Below are positions 50,945 through 58,443 of a stretch of DNA of 64,000 nucleotides, one piece after another. The position numbers were made by a program, and so were the translations under genes. The notes beneath the pieces were generated by a model that was not told where the DNA came from, did not search any database, and was given only the letters and a program-made list of their open reading frames with translations. Position 1 is the stretch's first letter. Each line of letters begins with the position of its first letter. Source of the stretch: Nocardioides nitrophenolicus (GTDB lineage: Bacteria; Actinomycetota; Actinomycetes; Propionibacteriales; Nocardioidaceae); contig NZ_JAFBBY010000001.1 of assembly GCF_016907515.1 (NCBI RefSeq), positions 496,001-560,000 on the forward strand. The letters run 5' to 3'.

Positions 50945-52090
50945 TCAGACCTCGTCCGGTGCGGGCACGACGGTGGCGGTCAGGCCCTTGGAGAGGGTCA
51001 GCACGTCGCCGAGCGCGACGTCGGTCGCGACACCGCGGTCCAGTGGGACCGGGACCCGGCCCTGGCGGGCCAGCAGCGTGCCGTTGGTGGACATGTCGGT
51101 CACCGTCACCCGGCCGCCGTCGGCGGAAACCTCCAGGTGGGTGCTGGACACGTACGGGTCGTCGACGGTGACCAGGGCCGGCAGGTTCTGGCTGCCGCCG
51201 ACCTGCTGGATGCGGGGACTGCGCCCGATCAGGACCCGGCGGCGCACCGGCACCACCCGCCCGGTCGACAGGGCGAGCGCCACGGCCGCGCGCACGGGGA
51301 CCACGGGTGGACGCATGGTCGGCGGGGGCAGGGGCGGCGCGGAGGGTGGCGCGGAGGGTGGCGCGGAGGGTGGCGCGGAGGGTGGCGCGGAGGGTGGCGC
51401 GGAGGGTGGCGCGGAGGGTGGCACGGAGGGTGGCGCGGTGGCGGCACGCAGCGCCTGGAGCTGGGCGGGGGTGATGGTGCGGCCGTCGTGCTCGGGGGAC
51501 GGGTCCGCGCTCGGCCCGGGCTGCCACGACGGCGGCGGGATGGACGGCGGCGGCGCGGGGGCCGCGGGCGGCTCGGGCTGGACGGGCGGCGCCGGTTGCT
51601 GGCTGCCGCGTACGACGGTGTACTCGGACGCCGGGGCGTACTCGGGCGCCGTGGGCGTGGGCGCCGCTGGCGCGGCGGCGACCACCGGGTGCCAGGTGAC
51701 GCCGGCGCTGCGGACCACGCCACCGGTGAGCGGGAGGGTGGGACCGGCGGCCGGTGGGCCGAGGGGCGCGACCTCGACCACCGCCCCGGGACCGAGCGCG
51801 GCCGAGGCCTCGGTCCACAAGGTGGCGTCGCGGCCGTCGACGGCGAACCCGTCGACCCGGACGACGAGTCCGCCGCGGACCAGGATCCGGGCCTCGGCCC
51901 CGTCGACGCGCACCGCGGCGAACTCGGGCAGCGCCCGCAGGTCGCCGCGGGAGAGCACCTCGACGACGGTGGGGGCCTCGAGGTCGCGCTCGCGCAGCGC
52001 GACGACCTCGGCGAGACGGTCGGGGGTGGTGAGGACGACACCCTCGTCGGTGACCAGGGTCGCCAGCTCGCCGGGCAGGTAGCTGGTCAT
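50945..52090 (-). CDS. FHA domain protein with long Pro-rich linker
   Basis: 381 residues. An N-terminal domain (about 1-125) of unknown fold is followed by a Pro/Ala linker that includes seven tandem Ser-Ala-Pro-Pro copies (12-bp DNA repeat, about 51346-51437), then a C-terminal FHA domain (about 285-375). Its phosphothreonine-binding residues are seen in LIGRSP, SSTHLEV and DMSTNGTLL. FHA domains read phosphothreonine made by STKs, so the adjacent kinase is the likely writer. The ATG overlaps the PP2C stop (ATGA). Confidence 0.87.
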   Translation of the reverse strand: MTSYLPGELATLVTDEGVVLTTPDRLAEVVALRERDLEAPTVVEVLSRGDLRALPEFAAVRVDGAEARILVRGGLVVRVDGFAVDGRDATLWTEASAALGPGAVVEVAPLGPPAAGPTLPLTGGVVRSAGVTWHPVVAAAPAAPTPTAPEYAPASEYTVVRGSQQPAPPVQPEPPAAPAPPPSIPPPSWQPGPSADPSPEHDGRTITPAQLQALRAATAPPSVPPSAPPSAPPSAPPSAPPSAPPSAPPSAPPLPPPTMRPPVVPVRAAVALALSTGRVVPVRRRVLIGRSPRIQQVGGSQNLPALVTVDDPYVSSTHLEVSADGGRVTVTDMSTNGTLLARQGRVPVPLDRGVATDVALGDVLTLSKGLTATVVPAPDEV

Positions 52091-52947
52091 CGGCCTCGGC
52101 CCTCCGGGGGGCCGGGGGCGGTGCGCTCGGCCGACGGGGCGCTGGCCCCGACGCCCTCGACGTCGACCACCACGACGGTGACGTTGTCGTGGCCGCCGGC
52201 CGCGACCGCGGCGTCGACCAGGGTCAGCGAGGTGCGGCCGGGGTCCGCGCCCTCGGAGAGGATGTGCAGGATCGCCGTGTCGGACAGCTCCGAGGTGAGC
52301 CCGTCGGAGCACAGCAGCAGCCGCGAGCCCGGCTCGGCCGGGATCAGCGCGAAGTCGGCCTCGGAGCGGGTCAGCGCGCCGATCGCCCGGGTCACGACGT
52401 GGCGCTCCGGATGGCCGAGCGCCTGGTCGCGGGTGAGCCGGCCCGCGTCGATCAGCTCCTGGACCACCGAGTGGTCCTTCGAGATCTGCTCGAGCACGCC
52501 GCCGGCGTAGGTGTAGGCCCGTGAGTCGCCGATGTTGGCGAGCAGCCAGTAGCCGTGTCCGTCCTCGAGGACGTACGCCGCCGTGACCAGCGTCGAGCCC
52601 GGCGCCGAGCTGAACTCCGCGGCCAGGGCGGCGACCCGGGTCTGCGCGGTCGCGATCGCGGCCTCGACGTCGGCGGGCAGCACCTCGTGGAGGCTGGCCA
52701 GCGACTCGAAGGACTCGACGACCAGCCGGCTCGCGACGTCACCGCGGGCGTAGCCGCCCATGCCGTCGGCGATCAGGAAGACCGGCGGCGCCACCAGCGA
52801 GGAGTCCTCGTTGACGCTGCGCACCCGGCCAGGGTGGGTGGCCGCGGCGTGCACCAGGCGGGTGGCACGCCCCGGCGACGACCAGGAGTGCGCACCCGTC
52901 GCGTCGACCCGCACCACTGCCACCCCCGAGACCGTCCCTAGCCCCAT
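52087..52947 (-). CDS. PP2C-type serine/threonine phosphatase
   Basis: 286 residues with all PPM metal-binding motifs: RSVNEDSSLVA, FLIADGMGGYARGD, GSTLVTAAYV, ANIGDSRAYTY, VVTRAIGA, LLLCSDGLTSEL and GGHDNVTVVVVD. Soluble and cytoplasmic. It removes phosphates placed by the kinase two genes downstream, as PrpC does in the PFNA cluster. ATG at 52947 is used; GTG at 52959 and GTGs further in are possible, and a TAGGGA hexamer at about 52941 could be a -10 for a shorter form, so the start is uncertain. First gene of the seven-gene cluster. Confidence 0.9.
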   Translation of the reverse strand: MGLGTVSGVAVVRVDATGAHSWSSPGRATRLVHAAATHPGRVRSVNEDSSLVAPPVFLIADGMGGYARGDVASRLVVESFESLASLHEVLPADVEAAIATAQTRVAALAAEFSSAPGSTLVTAAYVLEDGHGYWLLANIGDSRAYTYAGGVLEQISKDHSVVQELIDAGRLTRDQALGHPERHVVTRAIGALTRSEADFALIPAEPGSRLLLCSDGLTSELSDTAILHILSEGADPGRTSLTLVDAAVAAGGHDNVTVVVVDVEGVGASAPSAERTAPGPPEGRGR

Positions 52948-53042
52948 GTCCCAGGCCACCCGACGGCTGGAACGCTGGGCGCAGCCTAACCCGCACCTCC
53001 GAGTGGTGAGGCATTGGTGGAGAGGGCCCGCGCCCCCTCCTC

Positions 53043-53048
53043 TACGCT
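53043..53048 (+). promoter_or_regulatory. -10 hexamer of the FKBP gene
   Basis: TACGCT ends 6 bases before the ATG at 53055: leaderless layout. It lies in the 107-bp gap between divergent PP2C and FKBP genes. Confidence 0.5.
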
Positions 53049-53054
53049 GGCCGG

Positions 53055-53426
53055 ATGAGCCAGAAGCCCGAGATCGACTTCGTCGACCCCACTCCGCCCA
53101 CCGACCTCGTGATCACCGACCTCACCGTCGGTGACGGTGACGAGGCCACCGCCGGCAGCACCGTGTCGGTCCACTACGTCGGCGTCGCGCTGTCCAGCGG
53201 CGAGGAGTTCGACGCGTCGTACAACCGCGGCACCCCGCTCCAGTTCCGGCTCGGCATCGGCCAGGTCATCCAGGGCTGGGACACCGGCGTGCAGGGCATG
53301 AAGGTCGGCGGCCGCCGCCAGCTGGTCATCCCGCCCCACCTGGGCTACGGCGACCGCGGGGCCGGCGGCGTGATCAAGCCGGGCGAGACGCTGATCTTCG
53401 TGGTCGACCTGCTGGGCGTCAGCTGA
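53055..53426 (+). CDS. FKBP-type peptidyl-prolyl cis-trans isomerase
   Basis: 123 residues, a single FKBP domain: VSVHYVGVALSSGEEFDASYNRGTPLQFRLG, VIQGWDTGVQGMKVGGRRQLVIPPHLGYGDRG and TLIFVVDLLGV at the end. The active-site Tyr, Asp, Trp and Phe of the family are in place. No signal peptide, so it acts in the cytoplasm, unlike lipoprotein FKBPs. The ATG is leaderless after TACGCT. Confidence 0.93.
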   Translation: MSQKPEIDFVDPTPPTDLVITDLTVGDGDEATAGSTVSVHYVGVALSSGEEFDASYNRGTPLQFRLGIGQVIQGWDTGVQGMKVGGRRQLVIPPHLGYGDRGAGGVIKPGETLIFVVDLLGVS

Positions 53427-53442
53427 CGCGCTGCGCGCCGAC

Positions 53443-53676
53443 TCACCAGGGCAGGTTGTCCGGGACGTCGCCGTCGGCGACCCGGGCGGCCTGCCCCTGC
53501 AATTCCACGACGTCTCCCACCCGCAGCTGCCGCCCCCGGCGGGTCTCGACCTCCCCGTTGACCCGGACCAGCCCGTCGGCGATGACCGGCTTGGCCTCGG
53601 CGCCGGACTCGACCAGGTTGGCGAGCTTGAGGAACTGCCCGAGCCGGATCGACTCGTCGCGGATCGCGACGTCCAT
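53443..53676 (-). CDS. S4 RNA-binding domain protein
   Basis: 77 residues: IRLGQFLKLANLVESGAEAKPVIADGLVRVNGEVETRRGRQLRVGDVVEL is the S4 fold (YbcJ/RlbA-like small proteins that bind structured RNA or ribosomal intermediates). Start set at MDVAIRDESIRL (53676); upstream in-frame ATGs fall in the inverted repeat at 53699-53757 and are not credible. It lies downstream of the DUF445 gene on the same strand, separated by that hairpin, and converges with the FKBP gene. Confidence 0.82.
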   Translation of the reverse strand: MDVAIRDESIRLGQFLKLANLVESGAEAKPVIADGLVRVNGEVETRRGRQLRVGDVVELQGQAARVADGDVPDNLPW

Positions 53677-53698
53677 CGGCTCGGCCACTCGCTGAGGA

Positions 53699-53757
53699 TA
53701 GTCCCTGCTCAAAAGCACCGGATACCGGCCGGACTTGGTGCTTTTGAGCAGGGACTA
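53699..53757. repeat. 59-nt inverted repeat with 21-bp perfect arms
   Basis: Arms 53699-53719 and 53737-53757 are exact complements; the 17-nt spacer contains CCGGCCGG. The arms include the AT-richer CTCAAAAGCACC. It lies between two minus-strand genes, 12 bp from the DUF445 stop, so it can act as that gene's terminator; it also occupies the 5' region of the S4 gene. Confidence 0.75.
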
Positions 53758-53769
53758 CCGCAACGGATA

Positions 53770-55038
53770 TCAGTGAAGCACCACCGAGATCGTGTGGATC
53801 AGGACTCCCACCAGGCCGCCCACGATGGTGCCGTTGATCCGGATGAACTGCAGGTCGCGCCCGACGTGCAGCTCGATGCGCCGGGCGGCCTCCTTGCCGT
53901 CCCACCGCTCGATGGTGTGGGTGATGACCGCGGTGAGCTCGGCCCCGTAGCGGTCGACGGCGAAGACGGCGGCGTCGGCCGCCATCCGGTCGAGCCGCTC
54001 CCGCAGCGGCGCGTCCGAGCGCAGCCGGGTCGAGGCGCCCTCGACCTCGACCAGCAGCCGACGGCGTACGGCGCCCGACGGGTCGGCCAGCGACGACAGC
54101 AGCGCCTTGCGCAGGGCCTGCCACAGCGAGACCGCGCTCGCGATCACGGCCGGGTGGTCGAGCACCCGGTCCTTGAGCCGCTCGGCGCGCTCCTGGGTGG
54201 CGGGGTTGGCCAGCAGGTCGTCGGCGAGCTGGCCGAGCATCGAGTCGAGTGCCTTGCGCGCCCGGTGGTCCGGGTTGCCGCGGATCTCGTCGAGCCAGCG
54301 CACCATCTCGAGGTGCAGCCGATTGATGACGTAGGTGTTGACCGAGTCCGGCGCCCACCACGGCGCCCGCTCCCCCAGCACCTCGTGGACGGTGTCGGGG
54401 TTGGCGAGCAGCCAGCCGTGCATCTCCTCGAGCATCAGGTCCACCAGGCCGTGGTGCAGGTCGTCGCGGATCGCCTCGGCGAGCAGCCCGCCGAGCAGCG
54501 GCGCGATCGGCTCCTCGCGGAACCGGGGCACCAGCGCCTCGGTCACCAGCGCCTCGATGTGGTCGTCGCGGACCTTGCCGAGCGCGAGCGCGGCGATCTC
54601 GGAGCCCTCGGTGACGACCCGCTCGGCGTTGGCGGGCACGGCGAGCCAGTCGCCGACGCGCTGCGCGATCTGTACGCCGAGCACCCGCTCGCGGATGATG
54701 TCCTCCTGGAGGAAGTTCTCTCCCACGAACTGCTCGAGCCCCTTGCCGAGGTCGTCCTTGCGCTTGGGGATCAGCGCGGTGTGCGGGATCGGCAGGCCCA
54801 GGGGGTGCTTGAACAGCGCGGTCACCGCGAACCAGTCGGCGATGGCACCGACCATCGAGGCCTCGGCGCCGGCGTTGACGAAGCCCCAGAAGCCGTCCTC
54901 GCCGAGGGTGGCGACGTAGACGGCGGCGGCGAGCAGCAGCAGCGAGACCGCGACGGTGCGCATCCGGCGCAGCGCGCTGCGGCGGACGGCATCGGCCGAC
55001 GGGTCGGAGGGGATCAGCGGGCCGGACACGGGACCCAT
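53770..55038 (-). CDS. DUF445 family membrane protein
   Basis: 422 residues. N-terminal helix MRTVAVSLLLLAAAVYVATL, then the family signature GAEASMVGAIADWFAVTALFKHPLGLPIPHTALIPKRKDDLGKGLEQFVGENFL at about 56-110, a long helical, soluble central part, and a C-terminal hydrophobic helix GTIVGGLVGVLIHTISVVL. DUF445 proteins resemble E. coli YjiN; their role is not established. Starts at ATG 55038; a strong hairpin (55075-55103) just upstream insulates it from the MFS gene. Confidence 0.88.
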   Translation of the reverse strand: MGPVSGPLIPSDPSADAVRRSALRRMRTVAVSLLLLAAAVYVATLGEDGFWGFVNAGAEASMVGAIADWFAVTALFKHPLGLPIPHTALIPKRKDDLGKGLEQFVGENFLQEDIIRERVLGVQIAQRVGDWLAVPANAERVVTEGSEIAALALGKVRDDHIEALVTEALVPRFREEPIAPLLGGLLAEAIRDDLHHGLVDLMLEEMHGWLLANPDTVHEVLGERAPWWAPDSVNTYVINRLHLEMVRWLDEIRGNPDHRARKALDSMLGQLADDLLANPATQERAERLKDRVLDHPAVIASAVSLWQALRKALLSSLADPSGAVRRRLLVEVEGASTRLRSDAPLRERLDRMAADAAVFAVDRYGAELTAVITHTIERWDGKEAARRIELHVGRDLQFIRINGTIVGGLVGVLIHTISVVLH

Positions 55039-55074
55039 CCTTGCCTATCGGCCTGAGGGAGCCGGGGAGGAAGT

Positions 55075-55103
55075 GCGGCCCCGAGGCGGTGCCTCGGGGC
55101 CGC
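55075..55103 (-). terminator. hairpin between MFS and DUF445 genes
   Basis: GCGGCCCCGAGGC (55075-55087) and GCCTCGGGGCCGC (55091-55103) form a perfect 13-bp stem with a 3-base loop. It lies in a 193-bp gap downstream of the MFS stop and upstream of DUF445; on the minus strand it is followed by ACTTCC. The remaining gap shows no gene. Confidence 0.6.
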
Positions 55104-55231
55104 GACGACGGTGCGGAACCCCCCAGTCACCGCAGCGGTCGTACGCCGGGATCAACGACCGGTGCACCGCGAGGTTCCGGATTTACCCGTGATCGCCCGT
55201 CACGGCTATTGAACGGGTGTCAGCACGCCTG

Positions 55232-56677
55232 TCAGTGGGTCGCGGAGGCCCGGGTCCGGGGCACCAGCGCGGCGAGCAGGACGCCGACGAAGGCGGCCGC
55301 GGCGCCCACCCCGAAGCAGATCGCGAAGGCCCGCTCGGTGGGCAGGGCATAGCCGGCCAGGTCGAGGGTCCAGGCGGTCAGGATCGCCGCCATCGCCGCC
55401 GACGACACACTGGTGCCGATGGAGCGCACCAGCCCGTTGATGCCGACCGCCGACCCGGCCTCGGCGAGCGGCACGGACTCCAGGATCAGGGTCGGCATGG
55501 CGGCGTACCCGATGCCGACGCCGGCGGAGGTGATGCAGGTGGCGATCATCAGCTGCCACGGCGCGTCCATCAGGAAGAACGCGAACAGGTAGCCGATGCC
55601 GAGCACGGTGCCACCGATCATCAGCGTCGCCCGGGCGCCGATGACCCGGATGAGGCGGCCCGAGACGGGCGAGAAGGCCATCATCACCAGGCCGCCGGGG
55701 GCCATCCAGAGGCCGGTCTCGAGGAGGCTCTGGCCGAGCCCGTAGCCGGTCGCCGCGGGCGACTGCAGCAGCCGCGGGATGACGATCGCCTGGGCCATCA
55801 TGCCGAAGCCGATCGCGATCGCGGCGAGGTTGGTGAGCAGCACGGGCCGGCGGGCGGTGGTGCGCAGGTCGCACAGCGGGTCGGTGGTGCGCAGCTCGTA
55901 GCCGCCCCACGCGAGCAGCACCAGCACGGCCCCGGCGAGCAGCCCCAGGGTGCGTCCGTCGCCCCAGCCCCACTCGTTGCCCTTCGAGACCGCGACGAGC
56001 AGCGCCACCAGGCCGACCGCGAGGCCGAGCGCGCCGACCATGTCGAACCGGCCGGGCCGGGCGTCGCGCACGTGCGGCACGAGCAGCACCACGGCCAGCA
56101 CGACGACGGCGGCCAGGCCGGTCGACACCCAGAACAGCGTGTGCCAGCTGAAGTCCTGCACGATCCACGCCGACAGGGGCAGGCCCACCGCCCCGCCGAC
56201 GCCGAGGGTGGCGCTCATCGCGGCCATCGCCGTGGCGGTCAGCCGCGGCGGGGTGATCTCGCGCAGCAGCGCGATGCCGACCGGGACGAAGCCCATGGCG
56301 AAGCCCTGGAGCAGGCGGCCGCCGAGCATCGGGACCAGCGAGCCGCTGAGGGCGCACACCAGCGAGCCGAGCACGAGCAGCAGGGCGCTGACCACGAGCA
56401 CCCGCTGCTTGCCGTACAGGTCGGCGAGGCGGCCCGCGATCGGCATCGCCACGGCGCCGGCGACCAGGGTCGCGGTCACCACCCAGGAGGCGTTGGCCTC
56501 GCTGGTGTGGAGCAGTCGGCCGAGCTCGCCCTGGATCGGGATGACCATGGTCTGGGTGAGCGAGGCGGTCAGGCCGCCGAAGCAGAGCACCGCCACGACG
56601 AGCAGCGCGGAGCGGGCGCCCTCGGCGCCCGGACCGGCGCTCGCGCCGCTGGCCGGCGCGGAGGAGATCGCAGTCAC
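55232..56677 (-). CDS. MFS transporter, DHA2 type
   Basis: 481 residues with about 14 helices: ALLVVAVLCFGGLTASLTQTMVIPIQ (helix 1), TATLVAGAVAMPIAGRLADLYGKQRVL (helix 2 and motif A GRLADLYGKQR), GGRLLQGFAMGFVPVGIALL (helix 4) and GVGGAVGLPLSAWIV (motif C-like, helix 5). It probably exports a toxic small molecule by proton antiport. GTG start directly beside the first of two palindromic operators, so it is probably regulated by the divergent TetR gene. Confidence 0.86.
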   Translation of the reverse strand: MTAISSAPASGASAGPGAEGARSALLVVAVLCFGGLTASLTQTMVIPIQGELGRLLHTSEANASWVVTATLVAGAVAMPIAGRLADLYGKQRVLVVSALLLVLGSLVCALSGSLVPMLGGRLLQGFAMGFVPVGIALLREITPPRLTATAMAAMSATLGVGGAVGLPLSAWIVQDFSWHTLFWVSTGLAAVVVLAVVLLVPHVRDARPGRFDMVGALGLAVGLVALLVAVSKGNEWGWGDGRTLGLLAGAVLVLLAWGGYELRTTDPLCDLRTTARRPVLLTNLAAIAIGFGMMAQAIVIPRLLQSPAATGYGLGQSLLETGLWMAPGGLVMMAFSPVSGRLIRVIGARATLMIGGTVLGIGYLFAFFLMDAPWQLMIATCITSAGVGIGYAAMPTLILESVPLAEAGSAVGINGLVRSIGTSVSSAAMAAILTAWTLDLAGYALPTERAFAICFGVGAAAAFVGVLLAALVPRTRASATH

Positions 56678-56686
56678 GAGGGTCGA

Positions 56687-56725
56687 GTCAACGGCGTTGA
56701 CCCGGCCGCTGTCAACAGCGTTGAC
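56687..56725. promoter_or_regulatory. twin palindromic operators, GTCAAC-N3-GTTGAC
   Basis: Two perfect copies, 56687-56701 (spacer GGC) and 56711-56725 (spacer AGC), 24 bp centre to centre. The second includes the -35 TTGACC (56721-56726) of the TetR gene, paired with -10 TACGGT (56743-56748). On the other strand both lie in the MFS promoter. A dimer or dimer pair of the TetR protein bound here would shut off both genes. Confidence 0.8.
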
Positions 56726-56754
56726 CTACGGTGGCCATGCCCTACGGTTGCGGT

Positions 56755-57354
56755 GTGACGAAGACCTCCCCCGACGCGCCGCGCCTGCGTCCCGCCGGCC
56801 TCGCCACCCGCACCGCGATCGAGGAGGCGGCCCGCGGCCTGTTCGCCGAGCGCGGCTTCGACGGCGCCTCGGTGCGCGCGATCGCTGCGGCCGCCGGGGT
56901 CGACCCGGCCCTGGTGATCCGGCACTTCGGCTCCAAGGAGGCGCTCTTCCTGCGCACCGTCGACACCTCGCTCGGCATCGGCACCGTCCTCGACGGCCCG
57001 CTCGAGACCGTCGGCCGCCGCCTCGTGGCGTACTTCCTCGACCCCCGCCGGCCCGTCATCCGGCAGCGTTACGTCGCCCTGGCCCAGGCCGCGCACCACG
57101 ACCAGGTCCGCGAGGAGATGATCCGCCACACCGCCGAGACGTACGTCGGCCCGCTGGCCCCGCGGCTCAGCGGCCCGCACGCCGAGCTCCGGGTCGCGCT
57201 CGCCGTCGCCCAGCTCGGCGGCCTGCTCAACCTGCTCTTCCTCCAACGCGACCCGGTCGTCACCGGTGCCGACCCCGAGGTCGTGATCGCGACCTACGGG
57301 GACGCGATCCAGCGGCTGCTCACCCCGCCCGCCCCTGACCGAGAGGACAGCTGA
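56755..57354 (+). CDS. TetR family transcriptional regulator
   Basis: 199 residues: ATRTAIEEAARGLFAERGFDGASVRAIAAAAGVDPALVIRHFGSKEALF is the helix-turn-helix half; the rest is a TetR_C domain (GRRLVAYFLDPRRPVIRQRYVALAQAAHHDQVREEMIRH...). GTG at 56755 lies 6 bases after the TACGGT -10, so the mRNA is leaderless; upstream in-frame GTG/ATG codons are inside the promoter. Divergent from the MFS gene and bounded by the twin operators. Overlaps the Pr6Pr gene by TGATG. Confidence 0.85.
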   Translation: MTKTSPDAPRLRPAGLATRTAIEEAARGLFAERGFDGASVRAIAAAAGVDPALVIRHFGSKEALFLRTVDTSLGIGTVLDGPLETVGRRLVAYFLDPRRPVIRQRYVALAQAAHHDQVREEMIRHTAETYVGPLAPRLSGPHAELRVALAVAQLGGLLNLLFLQRDPVVTGADPEVVIATYGDAIQRLLTPPAPDREDS

Positions 57355-58013
57355 TGCGCAACGCCCGTGCCTGGCACACCCTGACGGCCGCGCTCACCAT
57401 CGCCGCGCTGGTGCTCCAGCTGGTGCTGGTGATCCAGGGCGGCCGGGTGCTCGACGAGGCGGAGCCGCCCGGCCTCGGCCTGCGGCTGGCGCGCTTCGTC
57501 GCGTACTTCACCATCCAGAGCAACCTGCTGGTCGCGGTCGCCACCACGCTGCTGGCCCGCGACCCGCTCCGCGACGGACCGGCGTTCCGGGCGCTGCGGC
57601 TGGCCTCGACCGTCGGGATCACCGTCACCGGGCTGGTCCACTTCTTCCTGCTCCGGCCGCTGCTCGACCTCCACGGCGCCGACTGGCTGGCCGACAAGAT
57701 GCTGCACATGCTGGTCCCCGTCATCGCGGTGGCGGGCTGGCTCGCCTTCGGACCGCGACCGCGGGTCGACGGGCGGGCGGTCGCGGTGGCCTTCGCCTGG
57801 CCGATCGCCTGGCTGGCGGTGACCCTGGTCGTCGCCGGCGCCACGCGCTGGGTGCCCTATCCCTTCCTCGACTTCCGCGCGGAGGGCTGGGGCTCGGTGA
57901 CCGTGGTCTGTCTCGGCATCACCGCGCTCTTCGCCGCGCTCATCGGCGGCTTCCACCGGATGGACCGGCGCCTCGCCCCCTCTCGACAGGTCGGGCCGCT
58001 CACGGCACCCTGA
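57354..58013 (+). CDS. Pr6Pr family membrane protein
   Basis: 219 residues, six hydrophobic helices: TLTAALTIAALVLQLVLVIQG, LARFVAYFTIQSNLLVAVATTLL (the YFTIQSN motif is characteristic of the FAR-17a/AIG1-like Pr6Pr family), STVGITVTGLVHFFLLRPL, DKMLHMLVPVIAVAGWLAFG, VAFAWPIAWLAVTLVVAG and VTVVCLGITALFAALIGG. Function unknown in bacteria. Start overlaps the TetR stop (TGATG), so it is co-transcribed with the regulator and may belong to its regulon. Confidence 0.8.
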   Translation: MRNARAWHTLTAALTIAALVLQLVLVIQGGRVLDEAEPPGLGLRLARFVAYFTIQSNLLVAVATTLLARDPLRDGPAFRALRLASTVGITVTGLVHFFLLRPLLDLHGADWLADKMLHMLVPVIAVAGWLAFGPRPRVDGRAVAVAFAWPIAWLAVTLVVAGATRWVPYPFLDFRAEGWGSVTVVCLGITALFAALIGGFHRMDRRLAPSRQVGPLTAP

Positions 58014-58017
58014 TCGC

Positions 58018-58437
58018 GTGACCACGCTCTACGAGCAGGCCGGCGGCTTCGACGCCCTCCTCGACCTGTGCGTGCGCTGGCACCACCTGTGCCTCGCCGA
58101 CCCGGTCGCCGCCCATCCCTTCGAGCACGGCCTGCACCCGCGCCACGACGAGCGGCTGGCCGCCTACCTCAGCGAGGCGCTCGGCGGTCCGCCGCTGTAC
58201 ACCGCGGGCTACGGCGACGAGAGCTCGATGCAGCGGCTGCACGCCGGCAACGGCGAGCACCCCGACCTCGACGAGGCGTGCCTGGAGCTGTTCGACCAGG
58301 CCCTCGCCGACGTGGGGATCGACGGCCACACGGGACGCTCCATCTCGGCGTACTTCCGGCGGGCGACCCAGGCGATGAGCGCCTACGCCGACAGCCCGGA
58401 CCAGGTGCCGGACGGGCTGCGCTTCAACCACGCCTGA
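58018..58437 (+). CDS. truncated haemoglobin-like globin
   Basis: 139 residues, GTG start. LYEQAGGFDALLDLCVRWHHLCLADP is the globin A-B region, HPRHDERLAAYLSEALGGPPLY the E-helix region and MQRLHAGNGEHPDLDEACLELFDQAL the F-G region with the probable proximal His in RLHAG. It fits the group II/III truncated globin fold and is often annotated as an oxidoreductase. It would bind O2 or NO. It lies 4 bp after the Pr6Pr stop and is likely in the same transcript. Confidence 0.8.
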   Translation: MTTLYEQAGGFDALLDLCVRWHHLCLADPVAAHPFEHGLHPRHDERLAAYLSEALGGPPLYTAGYGDESSMQRLHAGNGEHPDLDEACLELFDQALADVGIDGHTGRSISAYFRRATQAMSAYADSPDQVPDGLRFNHA

Positions 58438-58443
58438 GCCGGC

